Of a stretch of DNA of 64,000 nt, positions 8,278-16,807 are shown one piece after another (within the stretch, counting starts at the first letter, position 1; each line of letters starts with the position of its first letter). The notes under the pieces are model-generated. The model saw only the letters and a program-made list of their open reading frames with translations. It was not told where the DNA came from and did not search any database. Both the position numbers and the translations under genes were made by a program. This DNA comes from Mesoflavibacter sp037029465 (lineage in GTDB: Bacteria > Bacteroidota > Bacteroidia > Flavobacteriales > Flavobacteriaceae). The stretch lies in assembly GCF_037029465.1 (NCBI RefSeq), contig NZ_JAYMEM010000009.1, forward strand, positions 310,001 through 374,000. The letters run 5' to 3'.

Positions 8278-10686
8278 TTATTCTTCTTCTGAAAAAGTAA
8301 GGTCTTCATTTTCTTCTTCAGGAATAATATTAATTGCAGGCTCTTTCAAGACCTCTTTATTGGCAATATTTCTCTCTAAAGATAATAGTAATGAAGGTAA
8401 TAATAGTAAGTTAGATAGCATGGCAAAAAGTAGCGTTACAGAGACTAAAGCACCAAGTGCAACGGTACCACCAAAACTTGAAATGATAAATACTGAAAAT
8501 CCGAAAAATAGCACTATAGAGGTGTAAAACATACTAACGCCAGTTTCGCGTAAAGCGCCATAAACCGATTTTTTAATCTTCCAGTTATTGGCTTGCAATT
8601 CTTGTCTGTATTTTGCTAAAAAGTGAATGGTATCGTCCACAGATATACCAAAAGCAATACTAAATACTAATATTGTAGATGGTTTTATAGGTACGCCTAA
8701 ATAACCCATTAATCCTGCAGTAACAACTAAGGGTAGTAGGTTAGGGATTAACGATACCATAATCATTCTGAATGAACGGAACATATACGCCATAAATAGT
8801 GATATTAATAATATGGCTAAGCTTAACGAAATAGCTAGGTTTTTTACTAAGTATTTTGTTCCTTTTTGAAATACTAGTGCTTTACCAGTCATGGTTACAT
8901 TGTAACGGTCTTCTGGGAACGTGTTGGCTATTTTTTCTTGTAAATTTTCTTGAATACGCTCCATTCTATCCGTACCAATATCTTTCATAAAGGTAGTAAT
9001 ACGGGCATATTGACCTGTGCTATCTACAAAATTTGAAAGTAAATCTACATCTGAAGATGAGTTTTTAGCATAGCTTAAAATAAAGCTATTTTCTTGGCTG
9101 GTCGGTAATTGGTAGTATTTTGGGTTTCCGTTGTAGTAAGCTTGTTTTGAATATTTTACTAAGTCAACAACTGAAATTGGTTTTGATAACTCTGGAGTTT
9201 CTACAATAAACTCTTCAATTTTATCCATGCGCTTTAAAGTAGACAACTTCATAACACCTTTTTTACGTTTGGTGTCTACCATAATTTCTAAAGGCATAAT
9301 ACCATTAAATTCTTCTTCAAAAAAACGAATGTCTTTAAAAAATTGCGCCTTTTTTGGCATGTCTTCTATTAAACTTCCAGAAATGCGTATTTGATAAATT
9401 CCGATTATACAAACCACCAAAAGAACCAAAGAAGTAATGTAAATGGTGATACGCTTTTCTCTTACCATGTGTTCCATCCAATTCACAAAACCACCAATCC
9501 AACGCTTATTTAGGTGTTGTAAATGACGGTCTTTTGGATAAGGTAAAAATGTATAGATTATTGGAATAATCAATAAGCAAAGTACAAAAATGGCAAGAAT
9601 ACTTAACGATGCAACTACACCAAATTCTTTCAATAAAGTACTTTCTGTTAAAATAAAAGTAGCAAACCCAGAAGCTGTAGTAACGTTAGTCATTAATGTA
9701 GCGTTACCAACTTTTGTAATTACACGTTGTAAACTTTTTACTTTATTACCATGAGATTTTACTTCATGCTGGTATTTGTTAATTAAGAAAATACAGTTAG
9801 GTATACCAATAACGATAATTAATGGTGGAATTAACGCTGTTAGTACCGTGATTTCGTATTTAAGCATTCCTAAAATACCAAGTGTCCACATCACACCAAT
9901 ACAAACTACTACTAAAGAAATAATAGTCGCTCTAAAAGATCTAAAGAAGAAAAAGAAGATTACTGATGTGACTAAAAGCGCCGCAAGAACAAAAAGATTA
10001 ATCTCATCAACTATGTTTTGAGCATTTAATGTTCTAATATATGGCATACCAGATACGCGTACTTGCATATCATTTAAGCTTTCAAATTCTTTAATTTTTT
10101 CTTCAAGATTATTTAAGACAAAATCTTTTCTTGCAGGTGTGTTTACAATATCTTTTTTTAAGTAAATAGCCGTTCTTACTGTTTTACTTTCTTTGTTGAA
10201 TAAAAAATTGTCGTAAAAAGGATATTTATTAAAAAGCTCGTCTTGCAAAGTTTCAATTTGAGCAATAGACTGAATAGAATCTTTTATAAAAGGCTCTAAT
10301 TTAAATTGTTCTTTATCGGTGTCTTTTACAAGTTTTTGAAGGTCTTTTATTGAAACTACAGTTTCTACTTCTGGAGCAGATTTAAAACTTTCTGACAGCT
10401 TATTCCAAGCGTTAAGTTTTTCAACAGTAAAAAGCTTAGGGTCTTTTATACCTAAAACAATCAAATTACCTTCTTCACCAAAAACCTTTAAAAACTCATT
10501 ATACTTAATGTTTACTTCGTGGTCGTCAGGTAAAAGGTTAGCTTCTGTATAGGTAAAACGCATGTATTTCCATTGCGTACTTAGCAAAATGGTAATGACA
10601 ACGATGCCTAGTAAAATACCAATTTTGTTACGCAAAATCTTACGCGCTATAAAATCCCAAAAGTTATTTGAAAAAAGTTTTAACAT
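8278..10686 (-). CDS. RND/MMPL superfamily exporter
   Basis: An 802-residue inner-membrane protein with the two-fold RND layout: one helix near residues 20-40, a large periplasmic domain (about 45-225), a block of five or six helices, a second periplasmic domain, and a second helix block with the conserved GISVDDTIHF segment that carries proton-relay acidic residues. It belongs to the MMPL/hydrophobe-exporter type rather than the 1,000-residue AcrB type. No membrane-fusion or TolC partner is adjacent. The substrate cannot be told from sequence; lipids or hopanoids are typical for the superfamily. Confidence 0.88.
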   Translation of the reverse strand: MLKLFSNNFWDFIARKILRNKIGILLGIVVITILLSTQWKYMRFTYTEANLLPDDHEVNIKYNEFLKVFGEEGNLIVLGIKDPKLFTVEKLNAWNKLSESFKSAPEVETVVSIKDLQKLVKDTDKEQFKLEPFIKDSIQSIAQIETLQDELFNKYPFYDNFLFNKESKTVRTAIYLKKDIVNTPARKDFVLNNLEEKIKEFESLNDMQVRVSGMPYIRTLNAQNIVDEINLFVLAALLVTSVIFFFFFRSFRATIISLVVVCIGVMWTLGILGMLKYEITVLTALIPPLIIVIGIPNCIFLINKYQHEVKSHGNKVKSLQRVITKVGNATLMTNVTTASGFATFILTESTLLKEFGVVASLSILAIFVLCLLIIPIIYTFLPYPKDRHLQHLNKRWIGGFVNWMEHMVREKRITIYITSLVLLVVCIIGIYQIRISGSLIEDMPKKAQFFKDIRFFEEEFNGIMPLEIMVDTKRKKGVMKLSTLKRMDKIEEFIVETPELSKPISVVDLVKYSKQAYYNGNPKYYQLPTSQENSFILSYAKNSSSDVDLLSNFVDSTGQYARITTFMKDIGTDRMERIQENLQEKIANTFPEDRYNVTMTGKALVFQKGTKYLVKNLAISLSLAILLISLFMAYMFRSFRMIMVSLIPNLLPLVVTAGLMGYLGVPIKPSTILVFSIAFGISVDDTIHFLAKYRQELQANNWKIKKSVYGALRETGVSMFYTSIVLFFGFSVFIISSFGGTVALGALVSVTLLFAMLSNLLLLPSLLLSLERNIANKEVLKEPAINIIPEEENEDLTFSEEE

Positions 10687-10705
10687 ATTGCTTCAAAAAA
10701 TCATG

Positions 10706-10713
10706 CAAAGGTA
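10706..10713 (-). promoter_or_regulatory. -7 promoter element for the RND exporter gene
   Basis: Minus-strand TACCTTTG is a full TAnnTTTG match, 20 bp before the exporter start codon. No -33 TTTG is evident at the expected distance. Confidence 0.55.
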
Positions 10714-10792
10714 GGTAAAACCAATGTATTTACTAGGTAATGAAGGTTAAAAATGTTTTAATTTCTTTGCTTTTGAAATTTGTATTAAATCT

Positions 10793-10838
10793 GAAAAAAA
10801 TATCCTTATCAAAGAAAGATTAATAAAAAATCTTTGAT
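10793..10838 (-). terminator. weak intrinsic terminator after the DUF5686-type gene
   Basis: On the minus strand ATCAAAGA (10838-10831) can pair with TCTTTGAT (10815-10808) across a 15-nt AT-rich loop, with a T-rich tract a few bases beyond. The stem is short and the loop long, so efficiency is doubtful. Confidence 0.35.
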
Positions 10839-10839
10839 T

Positions 10840-12129
10840 TTACAGTGTTATGTTAAATGTGAATTTAACCGCAACATTGTCTTCTTCTTTTGGTAGGTGA
10901 TAGGCACCATATCTGTAAGTCGCACTTAACCCAAAACCAAAAAGTAATTTATTAATTTCAAAACCGGTTTCTGTATAACCTTTATCAAGTGTATTAAAAT
11001 CAAGATTTTGATGTCTATTTATGTTATTCATATTACCAAGTGCATATCTAGAAATTAAAACCAATTGAGGTTGGTAACGCTCGGTAATTTTAAAAGGAGC
11101 AAAGTAATGTTTTACTATAAACGAGGTAAATCTATCCGAGAAAAACTCATTAAAAAACATGGTTTCAAAACTATTTATCCCAGCGACTGAAAATCTTTGC
11201 ATAATGGTTTCTTTCCTAATGTTATTTGGATAAGCGTGATATAAATGTGTTAAAGGCGTATCTCCGTGAGCAAATCCAGCAGTTAGCGTTAGTAATGTAT
11301 TGGCTTTATTGTTGTAGTTAAACTTTTGAATTGTTCTAAAATCTACCTTAGAAAAGTTAAAATCTGCTCCTAAAACATCCTTAAAACTTTTAGTGTATTG
11401 TAAGGTGAATTTTGGGAAACCACTTTTAATCAATGTTTGCTTACCATCTTTTATGTCAAACTTGTCAAATGGATTATATTGAAAAGCTACTTTAGCAAGC
11501 GATACTTCAAAAGCATGATAAACAGTGTTGTTGGCTTCAAAATTGTAGCTGTAAGTTGGACTTATATTACTGGTTGAAAATTGGGTTTCGGTTAATAATT
11601 TAGGTGAAATCTCATGCTCAACAGATAGCTTGGTTGTAATATGTTTATGAAATAAATCTATATTTAATAAACGCGGTTCAAAAAATTGAAAAAAGCGTTT
11701 GTCTAAGATGAATTGTGTGCTTCCTGTTTCTTGTAAATCGTCAGTGTAAGAAAGGTTAATCCATGTATTGGTTTTTGGAGCAACTCTAACACCACCACCA
11801 ATACTATACTTAGATTTTTTGTCTACAAAACCATAAACTAAGTAAGCGTTAAGACGATATTTATCTGAAAATTCACTGCTTGTTTGTCCGCCAAGTCCAG
11901 ATCTTAATCCTTCATATTGATTAAATTTAACTAAGTATCTTAAATCAATATCTAAAAATTTGGTTGGAAAAAAACCGTTACCTAAACGATTTAAAAAGTT
12001 TGCTTTTTTAATTGAATCATTAACAGTAGCAGTACTGTCTTTTGGTGTTTGAGAAAATACAAATGTGACACTAAACAAAAATATTGCAGTGCATAAAAAT
12101 AGGGTAGAGGTGTATTTGTGTTTTAACAT
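10840..12129 (-). CDS. DUF5686-type outer-membrane barrel protein, short form
   Basis: A signal peptide (about residues 1-26, ending VFSQ) precedes a 400-residue region rich in alternating aromatic/Gly strands that ends in a typical outer-membrane C-terminus (FTFNITL). The block FFPTKFLDIDLRYLVKFNQY followed by YRLNAYLVYGF resembles the C-terminal barrel of flavobacterial DUF5686 proteins. Full-length members are about 800 residues and carry an N-terminal carboxypeptidase-like regulatory domain that is absent here. There is no sign of a frameshift upstream: the signal peptide is intact, so this is a short-form protein rather than a fragment. Function unknown. Confidence 0.7.
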   Translation of the reverse strand: MLKHKYTSTLFLCTAIFLFSVTFVFSQTPKDSTATVNDSIKKANFLNRLGNGFFPTKFLDIDLRYLVKFNQYEGLRSGLGGQTSSEFSDKYRLNAYLVYGFVDKKSKYSIGGGVRVAPKTNTWINLSYTDDLQETGSTQFILDKRFFQFFEPRLLNIDLFHKHITTKLSVEHEISPKLLTETQFSTSNISPTYSYNFEANNTVYHAFEVSLAKVAFQYNPFDKFDIKDGKQTLIKSGFPKFTLQYTKSFKDVLGADFNFSKVDFRTIQKFNYNNKANTLLTLTAGFAHGDTPLTHLYHAYPNNIRKETIMQRFSVAGINSFETMFFNEFFSDRFTSFIVKHYFAPFKITERYQPQLVLISRYALGNMNNINRHQNLDFNTLDKGYTETGFEINKLLFGFGLSATYRYGAYHLPKEEDNVAVKFTFNITL

Positions 12130-12175
12130 TCAAACTAAAAACAATCCAAAATAAAATATATTAAAAAAAGAAAAG

Positions 12176-12205
12176 AAATAAAAAAAGCGACTATTAAAGT
12201 CGCTT
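12176..12205 (-). terminator. intrinsic terminator of the pyrH-frr unit
   Basis: Minus-strand stem AAGCGACT/AGTCGCTT (12205-12198 with 12192-12185), 5-nt loop, followed by a T-run (12184 downwards). It lies 7 bp beyond the frr stop. Confidence 0.85.
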
Positions 12206-12211
12206 AAATTA

Positions 12212-12766
12212 TTAAACGGTCATAATTTCTTTTTCTTTAATCGCTAAAATCTCGTCAATTTTTTTAACGTATTTATCGGTTAAATCTTGTATGTCTGCTT
12301 CAGCATTTTTTTGTACATCTTCAGAAGCATCATCTGTTTTTTTAATGTCGTTATTAGCTTCTTTTCTTGCGTTTCTTACTCCAATTTTAGCATCTTCAGC
12401 TTCAGCTTTTGCTTGCTTAGCAAGGTCGCGTCTACGCTCTTCTGTTAATGGCGGTACGTTAATAATTATAAAATCACCATTATTCATTGGATTAAAACCT
12501 AGGTTAGCATTCATGATTGCTTTTTCAATTTCTTGAAGCATATTTTTTTCCCAAGGTTGTACGCTAATGGTTCTTCCATCTGGAGTATTTACGTTTGCAA
12601 CTTGGCTTAATGGAGTTTGAGAGCCATAATAATCAACCATCACACTTCCTAACATTGCAGGGCTAGCTTTACCGGCACGTATGTTTAAAAATTGTTTTTC
12701 TAAGTGTTTAACTGCTTTATCCATTGCTTCTTTAGCAGTATCTATAATAAATGTAATTTCTTCCAT
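12212..12766 (-). CDS. frr: ribosome recycling factor
   Basis: Releases the 50S subunit from the post-termination complex together with EF-G and IF3. The protein is 184 residues, the usual length, with the family's LNIRAGKASPAML region near the N-terminus and the long basic/acidic helical segment LTEERRRDLAKQAKAEAEDAK in domain I. It lies 67 bp after pyrH on the same strand, the order found in most bacteria, and is followed by a terminator. Confidence 0.96.
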   Translation of the reverse strand: MEEITFIIDTAKEAMDKAVKHLEKQFLNIRAGKASPAMLGSVMVDYYGSQTPLSQVANVNTPDGRTISVQPWEKNMLQEIEKAIMNANLGFNPMNNGDFIIINVPPLTEERRRDLAKQAKAEAEDAKIGVRNARKEANNDIKKTDDASEDVQKNAEADIQDLTDKYVKKIDEILAIKEKEIMTV

Positions 12767-12833
12767 AGTATGTATTTATTATTGAAGCTCTTTCAATAAT
12801 TGAGCCAATTTTTAAAATTGAAATATATTAAAA

Positions 12834-13541
12834 TTATAAATTAACTTCGGTTCCAATGTTTTCTCCTGAAACTACTTTTAATAAATTACCTCTTTTGTTC
12901 ATATCAAAAACAATAATTGGTAATTTATTTTCTTGACTTAAAGTAAATGCTGTAGTATCCATTACCTTTAAGCCTTGTCTAATGACATCGTCAAAGGTGA
13001 TATGGTCAAATTTTATTGCAGATTTATCTTTTTCTGGGTCTGCGTTATAGATACCATCAACTCTTGTGCCTTTTAAAATAACATCTGCTTCAATTTCGAT
13101 TGCTCTTAAAACTGCAGCAGAATCTGTTGTAAAGTATGGGTTACCTGTTCCGCCTCCAAAAATAACAACACGTCCTTTTCTTAAATGGCTTAATGCTTTT
13201 CTTCTAATAAAAGGCTCCGCAACTTCATTAATTTTGATTGCTGTTTGAAGTCTTGTTTTTACATCTGCATCTTCTAAAGCGCTTTGTAAAGCTAAACCGT
13301 TTATTACTGTTGCAAGCATACCCATGTGGTCTCCTTGCACACGATCCATACCATTACTTGCTCCTGCAACACCTCTAAAGATATTACCGCCACCAATAAC
13401 TATGGCAACTTCAACACCTTTGTCGGTTAGTTGTTTGATGTCTTCTGCATATTCTGCTAATCGTTCTGGATCTATACCATATTGGCGCTTACCCATTAGG
13501 GCTTCACCAGATAATTTTAGTAAAATTCGGTTGTATTTCAT
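12834..13541 (-). CDS. pyrH: uridylate kinase (UMP kinase)
   Basis: Phosphorylates UMP to UDP with ATP in pyrimidine nucleotide synthesis. The 235-residue product begins with RILLKLSGEALMG, the amino-acid-kinase-fold phosphate loop. It then has IVIGGGNIFRG and the segment GGTGNPYFTTDSAAVLRA, all diagnostic for bacterial hexameric PyrH. It is preceded by its own -7 element and by a terminator after tsf, so pyrH-frr looks like a transcription unit separate from rpsB-tsf. Confidence 0.96.
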   Translation of the reverse strand: MKYNRILLKLSGEALMGKRQYGIDPERLAEYAEDIKQLTDKGVEVAIVIGGGNIFRGVAGASNGMDRVQGDHMGMLATVINGLALQSALEDADVKTRLQTAIKINEVAEPFIRRKALSHLRKGRVVIFGGGTGNPYFTTDSAAVLRAIEIEADVILKGTRVDGIYNADPEKDKSAIKFDHITFDDVIRQGLKVMDTTAFTLSQENKLPIIVFDMNKRGNLLKVVSGENIGTEVNL

Positions 13542-13560
13542 TTTAATTTTGAAAGTTTAG

Positions 13561-13568
13561 CAAAGCTA
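13561..13568 (-). promoter_or_regulatory. -7 promoter element for pyrH-frr
   Basis: Minus-strand TAGCTTTG fits TAnnTTTG. A TTTG lies 16 bp further upstream (13588-13585), a little closer than the usual 19. The resulting leader would be only about 15 nt. Confidence 0.55.
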
Positions 13569-13630
13569 CATAATTTTTTGAAATCAAATTATTAAAATTT
13601 TTGTTTTGTCTTTTTGACTTCATGGCATTA

Positions 13631-13662
13631 AAAAAGCCATTACTAAGTTGTAATGGCTTTTT
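13631..13662 (-). terminator. intrinsic terminator after tsf
   Basis: Perfect 13-bp inverted repeat (AAAAAGCCATTAC at 13631-13643, GTAATGGCTTTTT at 13650-13662) with a 6-nt loop and A/T tracts on both sides, so it works on the minus strand for tsf. It separates rpsB-tsf from pyrH-frr. Confidence 0.88.
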
Positions 13663-13695
13663 ATATTTATGTTTTATTGTGTTTGCAATAAAAGA

Positions 13696-14667
13696 CTATC
13701 CTACGCTTACACGTTTAAATCCTGTGATTTCAACATCACCAAAAGACTTAACGTATTCTGCAACAGTCATTTTTTCGTCTTTGATAAACTTTTGATCTAA
13801 TAAACATTGTTCTTGATCTAAAGTTGTGTTATCAGAGATAAAACGCTCCATCTTACCTGGTAAGATTTTGTCCCAGATTTGTTCTGGCTTACCTTCAGCT
13901 TTTAATTGCTCTTTTGCATCTTCTTCAGCTTGAGCTAAAACTTTTGGAGTTAATTGAGACATTGAAATGTATTGAGGTACATTTTTTAATGTTTTTCCTA
14001 AACGAGCTAATTCTTCGTTTTCTTTCTCAATAGCAGCAATTCTTGCTTCAGTTTCGCTAGCTACGTATGCTGGATCAAAATCTTTGTAAGATAAGATTGA
14101 TGCACCCATAGATGCAATTTGCATAGCAACGTCTTTTGCTAAAGTTTCTACGTTGTCTACAGCAGCAGAAAAACCAACGATAGCAGCAATTTTGTTAATA
14201 TGTACGTAAGAACCAACGTAAGGTGCGTTTACTTTTTCAAAAGCATTGATGTCTAATTTTTCACCAATTACACCAGTTTGTTCTACTAATTTTTCTGATA
14301 CTGAAATACCATTAAAGTCAGAAGCTAAAAATTCTTCTTTGTTATCAAAGTTGATAGCATTATCTGCCATTTCGTTAGCTAAAGCAACAAAAGATTCATT
14401 TTTACCAACAAAGTCAGTTTCGCAACCTAATACGATAGCAACACCAGTTGTGTTATCATCGTTTACTTTAGCAATTGCAGCACCTTCTGAAGAATCACGA
14501 TCTGCTCTTTTTTCAGCAACTTTCTGTCCTTTTTTACGTAAAACGTCAATTGCTTTGTCAAAGTCTCCGCCTGCTTCTACTAATGCTTTTTTACAGTCCA
14601 TCATACCTGCACCAGTAGCTTTTCTTAGTTTGTTTACTTCTGCTGCAGAAATTTTTACTTCACTCAT
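13696..14667 (-). CDS. tsf: translation elongation factor Ts
   Basis: Nucleotide exchange factor for EF-Tu. The N-terminal UBA-like module is clear (VNKLRKATGAGMMDCKKALV, about residues 11-30, then LRKKGQKVAEKRADRDSSEG). It is followed by two dimerisation/core subdomains; the total of 323 residues is somewhat longer than the E. coli protein and usual for Bacteroidota. It follows rpsB after 89 bp that contain a terminator-like hairpin, so its level could be set relative to S2. Confidence 0.96.
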   Translation of the reverse strand: MSEVKISAAEVNKLRKATGAGMMDCKKALVEAGGDFDKAIDVLRKKGQKVAEKRADRDSSEGAAIAKVNDDNTTGVAIVLGCETDFVGKNESFVALANEMADNAINFDNKEEFLASDFNGISVSEKLVEQTGVIGEKLDINAFEKVNAPYVGSYVHINKIAAIVGFSAAVDNVETLAKDVAMQIASMGASILSYKDFDPAYVASETEARIAAIEKENEELARLGKTLKNVPQYISMSQLTPKVLAQAEEDAKEQLKAEGKPEQIWDKILPGKMERFISDNTTLDQEQCLLDQKFIKDEKMTVAEYVKSFGDVEITGFKRVSVG

Positions 14668-14682
14668 AATAAGTTATAATTT

Positions 14683-14733
14683 AAAAAAAAGTCGTTCAAT
14701 TAATTTTCAGTAAAGAAAAGAACTAAACGACTT
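14683..14733 (-). terminator. terminator-like hairpin between rpsB and tsf (possible attenuator)
   Basis: On the minus strand AAGTCGTT (14733-14726) pairs perfectly with AACGACTT (14696-14689), and six more T's follow. The 29-nt loop can itself form a small TTTTC/GAAAA stem. It stands between two genes normally expressed together, so it may be partial or serve processing rather than full termination. Confidence 0.45.
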
Positions 14734-14756
14734 ATTCATGTTTGAAAATTGTTAAT

Positions 14757-15527
14757 TTATTCTTCTTCCTCTTTTGAAGCTTTTGCTTTTTTAGGAGCCG
14801 ATTTTTTGTCTGCTTTTGCAGCATCTTTCTCAGCTTTTTCAGCTTTACGCTCGTTAAGACCAGCTGTAATAGCTTCTGTAACGTGCGTTAAGATTTTATC
14901 AATAGATTTAGAAGCATCATCGTTTGCTGGTATTACGTAGTCTACCTCACGTGGATCAGAGTTAGTATCTACCATAGCAAAGATAGGAATGTTTAATTTT
15001 TGTGCTTCTTTAATTGCAATGTGCTCACGCTTAATATCTACAACAAATAAAGCTCCTGGTAAACGTGTCATATCAACGATAGATCCTAAGTTTTTCTCTA
15101 ACTTAGCTCTTAAACGGTCTACTTGTAAACGTTCTTTTTTAGAAAGTGTGTTAAATGTACCGTCTTTCTTCATTCTATCAATAGTAGCCATTTTTTTAAT
15201 CGCTTTTCTGATAGTAACAAAGTTTGTTAACATTCCACCAGGCCATCTTTCAGTAATGTAAGGCATGTTAATGCTACTTGCTTTTTCTGATACGATGTCT
15301 TTAGCTTGTTTTTTTGTAGCAACAAATAAAATTTTACGACCTGATGCTGCGATTTTTGCTAACGCTGCACCAGCTTCGTCTATTTTAGCTGCTGTTTTGT
15401 ATAAGTTTATGATATGGATACCGTTACGTTCCATATATACGTAAGGAGCCATGTTTGGGTCCCATTTACGTGTAAGGTGACCGAAGTGTACACCTGCTTC
15501 AAGTAATTCTTTTACTTCTACTGCCAT
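14757..15527 (-). CDS. rpsB: 30S ribosomal protein S2
   Basis: The start is taken at the ATG at 15527 (MAVEVKELLEAGVHFGH), which matches the usual S2 N-terminus; an in-frame ATG 33 bp upstream adds 11 residues not expected in S2. The 256-residue protein has HFGHLTRKWDPNM, the GRKILFVATKKQAKD segment and PGALFVVDIKREHIA, all typical of S2. A Lys/Ala/Glu-rich tail of about 30 residues ends in EEEE. The gene is preceded by a 160-bp structured-looking leader and followed by tsf. Confidence 0.95.
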   Translation of the reverse strand: MAVEVKELLEAGVHFGHLTRKWDPNMAPYVYMERNGIHIINLYKTAAKIDEAGAALAKIAASGRKILFVATKKQAKDIVSEKASSINMPYITERWPGGMLTNFVTIRKAIKKMATIDRMKKDGTFNTLSKKERLQVDRLRAKLEKNLGSIVDMTRLPGALFVVDIKREHIAIKEAQKLNIPIFAMVDTNSDPREVDYVIPANDDASKSIDKILTHVTEAITAGLNERKAEKAEKDAAKADKKSAPKKAKASKEEEE

Positions 15528-15602
15528 TTTGTAATAGTTTACGTTCTGTTGAATTAGCAATAATTAAGTGGTCATTTAATAAATTCGCCTTAATTATTTA
15601 GA

Positions 15603-15681
15603 TGCTAAACTAAACTTGCCTTTTAGGCTAAGTACAACAATAACTAGTTTAATTTTTTGTTTTGTGCTAAATAGTTTAGCA
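15603..15681 (-). promoter_or_regulatory. candidate structured leader of rpsB
   Basis: The rpsI-rpsB spacer holds a perfect 10-bp inverted repeat (TGCTAAACTA at 15603-15612, TAGTTTAGCA at 15672-15681) enclosing 59 nt. The distal arm also lies in a local hairpin TGCTAAA-TAG-TTTAGCA (15665-15681), so the two pairings exclude each other. A small GCC-TTTTA-GGC stem lies between. No TAnnTTTG promoter is seen in the spacer, so the leader is probably intercistronic. Autoregulation by S2 is inference from known r-protein leaders. Confidence 0.45.
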
Positions 15682-15687
15682 ATGATA

Positions 15688-16074
15688 TTAACGTTTAGAG
15701 AACTGGAATTTTTTACGAGCTTTCTTCTGACCGAATTTTTTACGCTCTACCATTCTTGGGTCTCTTGTTAATAATCCTTCAGGTTTAAGAATACCTCTGT
15801 TTTCTGTATCTACTTCGCACATTGCGCGAGAGATTGCTAAACGTACAGCTTCTGCTTGTCCTGTAATACCACCTCCAAATACATTTACTCTTACGTCAAA
15901 GTTACCTTCGTTTTCTGTTAACGTTAAAGGTTGTTTTACTTTGTACTGTAATGTACCTGTAGTGAAGTAGTCATTTAAATCTTTTTTGTTAACTGTGATG
16001 TTACCTTTTCCTTTAGCAACATAAACACGAGCAACTGCGGTCTTACGACGACCAATTTTGTGAATTACTTCCAT
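15688..16074 (-). CDS. rpsI: 30S ribosomal protein S9
   Basis: 128 residues, the standard length. It begins IGRRKTAVARVY and ends with the basic tail KKARKKFQFSKR whose terminal Lys-Arg reaches the P-site tRNA. GGGITGQAEAVRLAISRA is the family signature. Its start codon overlaps the rplM stop by one base (TAATG), giving translational coupling with L13, the usual pairing. Confidence 0.97.
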   Translation of the reverse strand: MEVIHKIGRRKTAVARVYVAKGKGNITVNKKDLNDYFTTGTLQYKVKQPLTLTENEGNFDVRVNVFGGGITGQAEAVRLAISRAMCEVDTENRGILKPEGLLTRDPRMVERKKFGQKKARKKFQFSKR

Positions 16075-16529
16075 TAGTTGAATTCGTTTAAGTTAATTGC
16101 TTTTGGCTTTTGAGCTTCGTGAGCGTGCTCTGTACCAACCACAACAGTTAAATTACGGAATAAGTCTGCTCCTAATTTGTTTTTAGGTAACATACCTTTT
16201 ACTGATTTTTCTACTAATCTTGCTGGATCTTTTCCAAACATTTCTTTAGCAGATAAACTTCTTTGACCACCTGGATAACCTGTGTGACGTAAGTAAGTCT
16301 TATCGTTCCACTTGTTTCCTGTTAAGTTGATTTTTTCTGCGTTTACAACAATTACGTTGTCTCCACAATCAACATGTGGTGTAAAGCTAGGCTTGTGTTT
16401 ACCTCTTAAAAGTTTTGCAACTTTAGAAGCTAAACGACCTAATGACTGACCTTCAGCATCTACTAAAACCCACTGCTTGTCTGCAGTAGCTTTGTTAGCT
16501 GAAATCGTTTTGTAGCTTAATGTGTCCAC
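16074..16529 (-). CDS. rplM: 50S ribosomal protein L13
   Basis: 151 residues. It has VDAEGQSLGRLASKVAKLLRG, HVDCGDNVIVVNAEKINLTG and KSVKGMLPKNKLG, all classic L13 blocks. The start is a GTG (16529): no ATG is available before the conserved N-terminus MDTLSYKT. It heads rplM-rpsI-rpsB-tsf and has a textbook promoter 48 bp upstream. Confidence 0.97.
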   Translation of the reverse strand: MDTLSYKTISANKATADKQWVLVDAEGQSLGRLASKVAKLLRGKHKPSFTPHVDCGDNVIVVNAEKINLTGNKWNDKTYLRHTGYPGGQRSLSAKEMFGKDPARLVEKSVKGMLPKNKLGADLFRNLTVVVGTEHAHEAQKPKAINLNEFN

Positions 16530-16576
16530 GTTATTAATTATTTTTTATTAAACATTCCTCTCTCAAAAAGAGTTTG

Positions 16577-16607
16577 CAAATTTACGATTATATATTTGAT
16601 TACCAAA
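16577..16607 (-). promoter_or_regulatory. Bacteroidota-type promoter of the rplM-rpsI-rpsB-tsf operon
   Basis: On the minus strand TTTG (16607-16604), 19 nt spacer, then TAAATTTG (16584-16577). This exactly fits TTTG-N19-TAnnTTTG. The predicted leader to the GTG start is about 45 nt. Confidence 0.8.
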
Positions 16608-16807
16608 TACTGTACTCACTTTTATTTGATAACTATGTTGATATCTTTTTTTTAGCCCAATTTTTTGGCGAAAAAATAACTAACACTTTAATAATTAACA
16701 GTTAAGATTAAACTATTTTAGCTTTTTATTTAAGATGAAAGGTTAAGCTTGTTAACACGACTTATCACACAACTTTAATTACTTAATTAACAGAAAGGAA
16801 AAGTACA

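Noticed and set aside
15528..15560. Eleven-residue N-terminal extension of S2
   Set aside because: The S2 family starts at MAVEVKELLEAGVHFGH; the extension is AT-rich leader sequence.
16530..16807. Small RNA or ORF in the 278-bp rplM-msrB spacer
   Set aside because: Apart from the rplM promoter I see no stable hairpin with T-run and no credible short coding frame.
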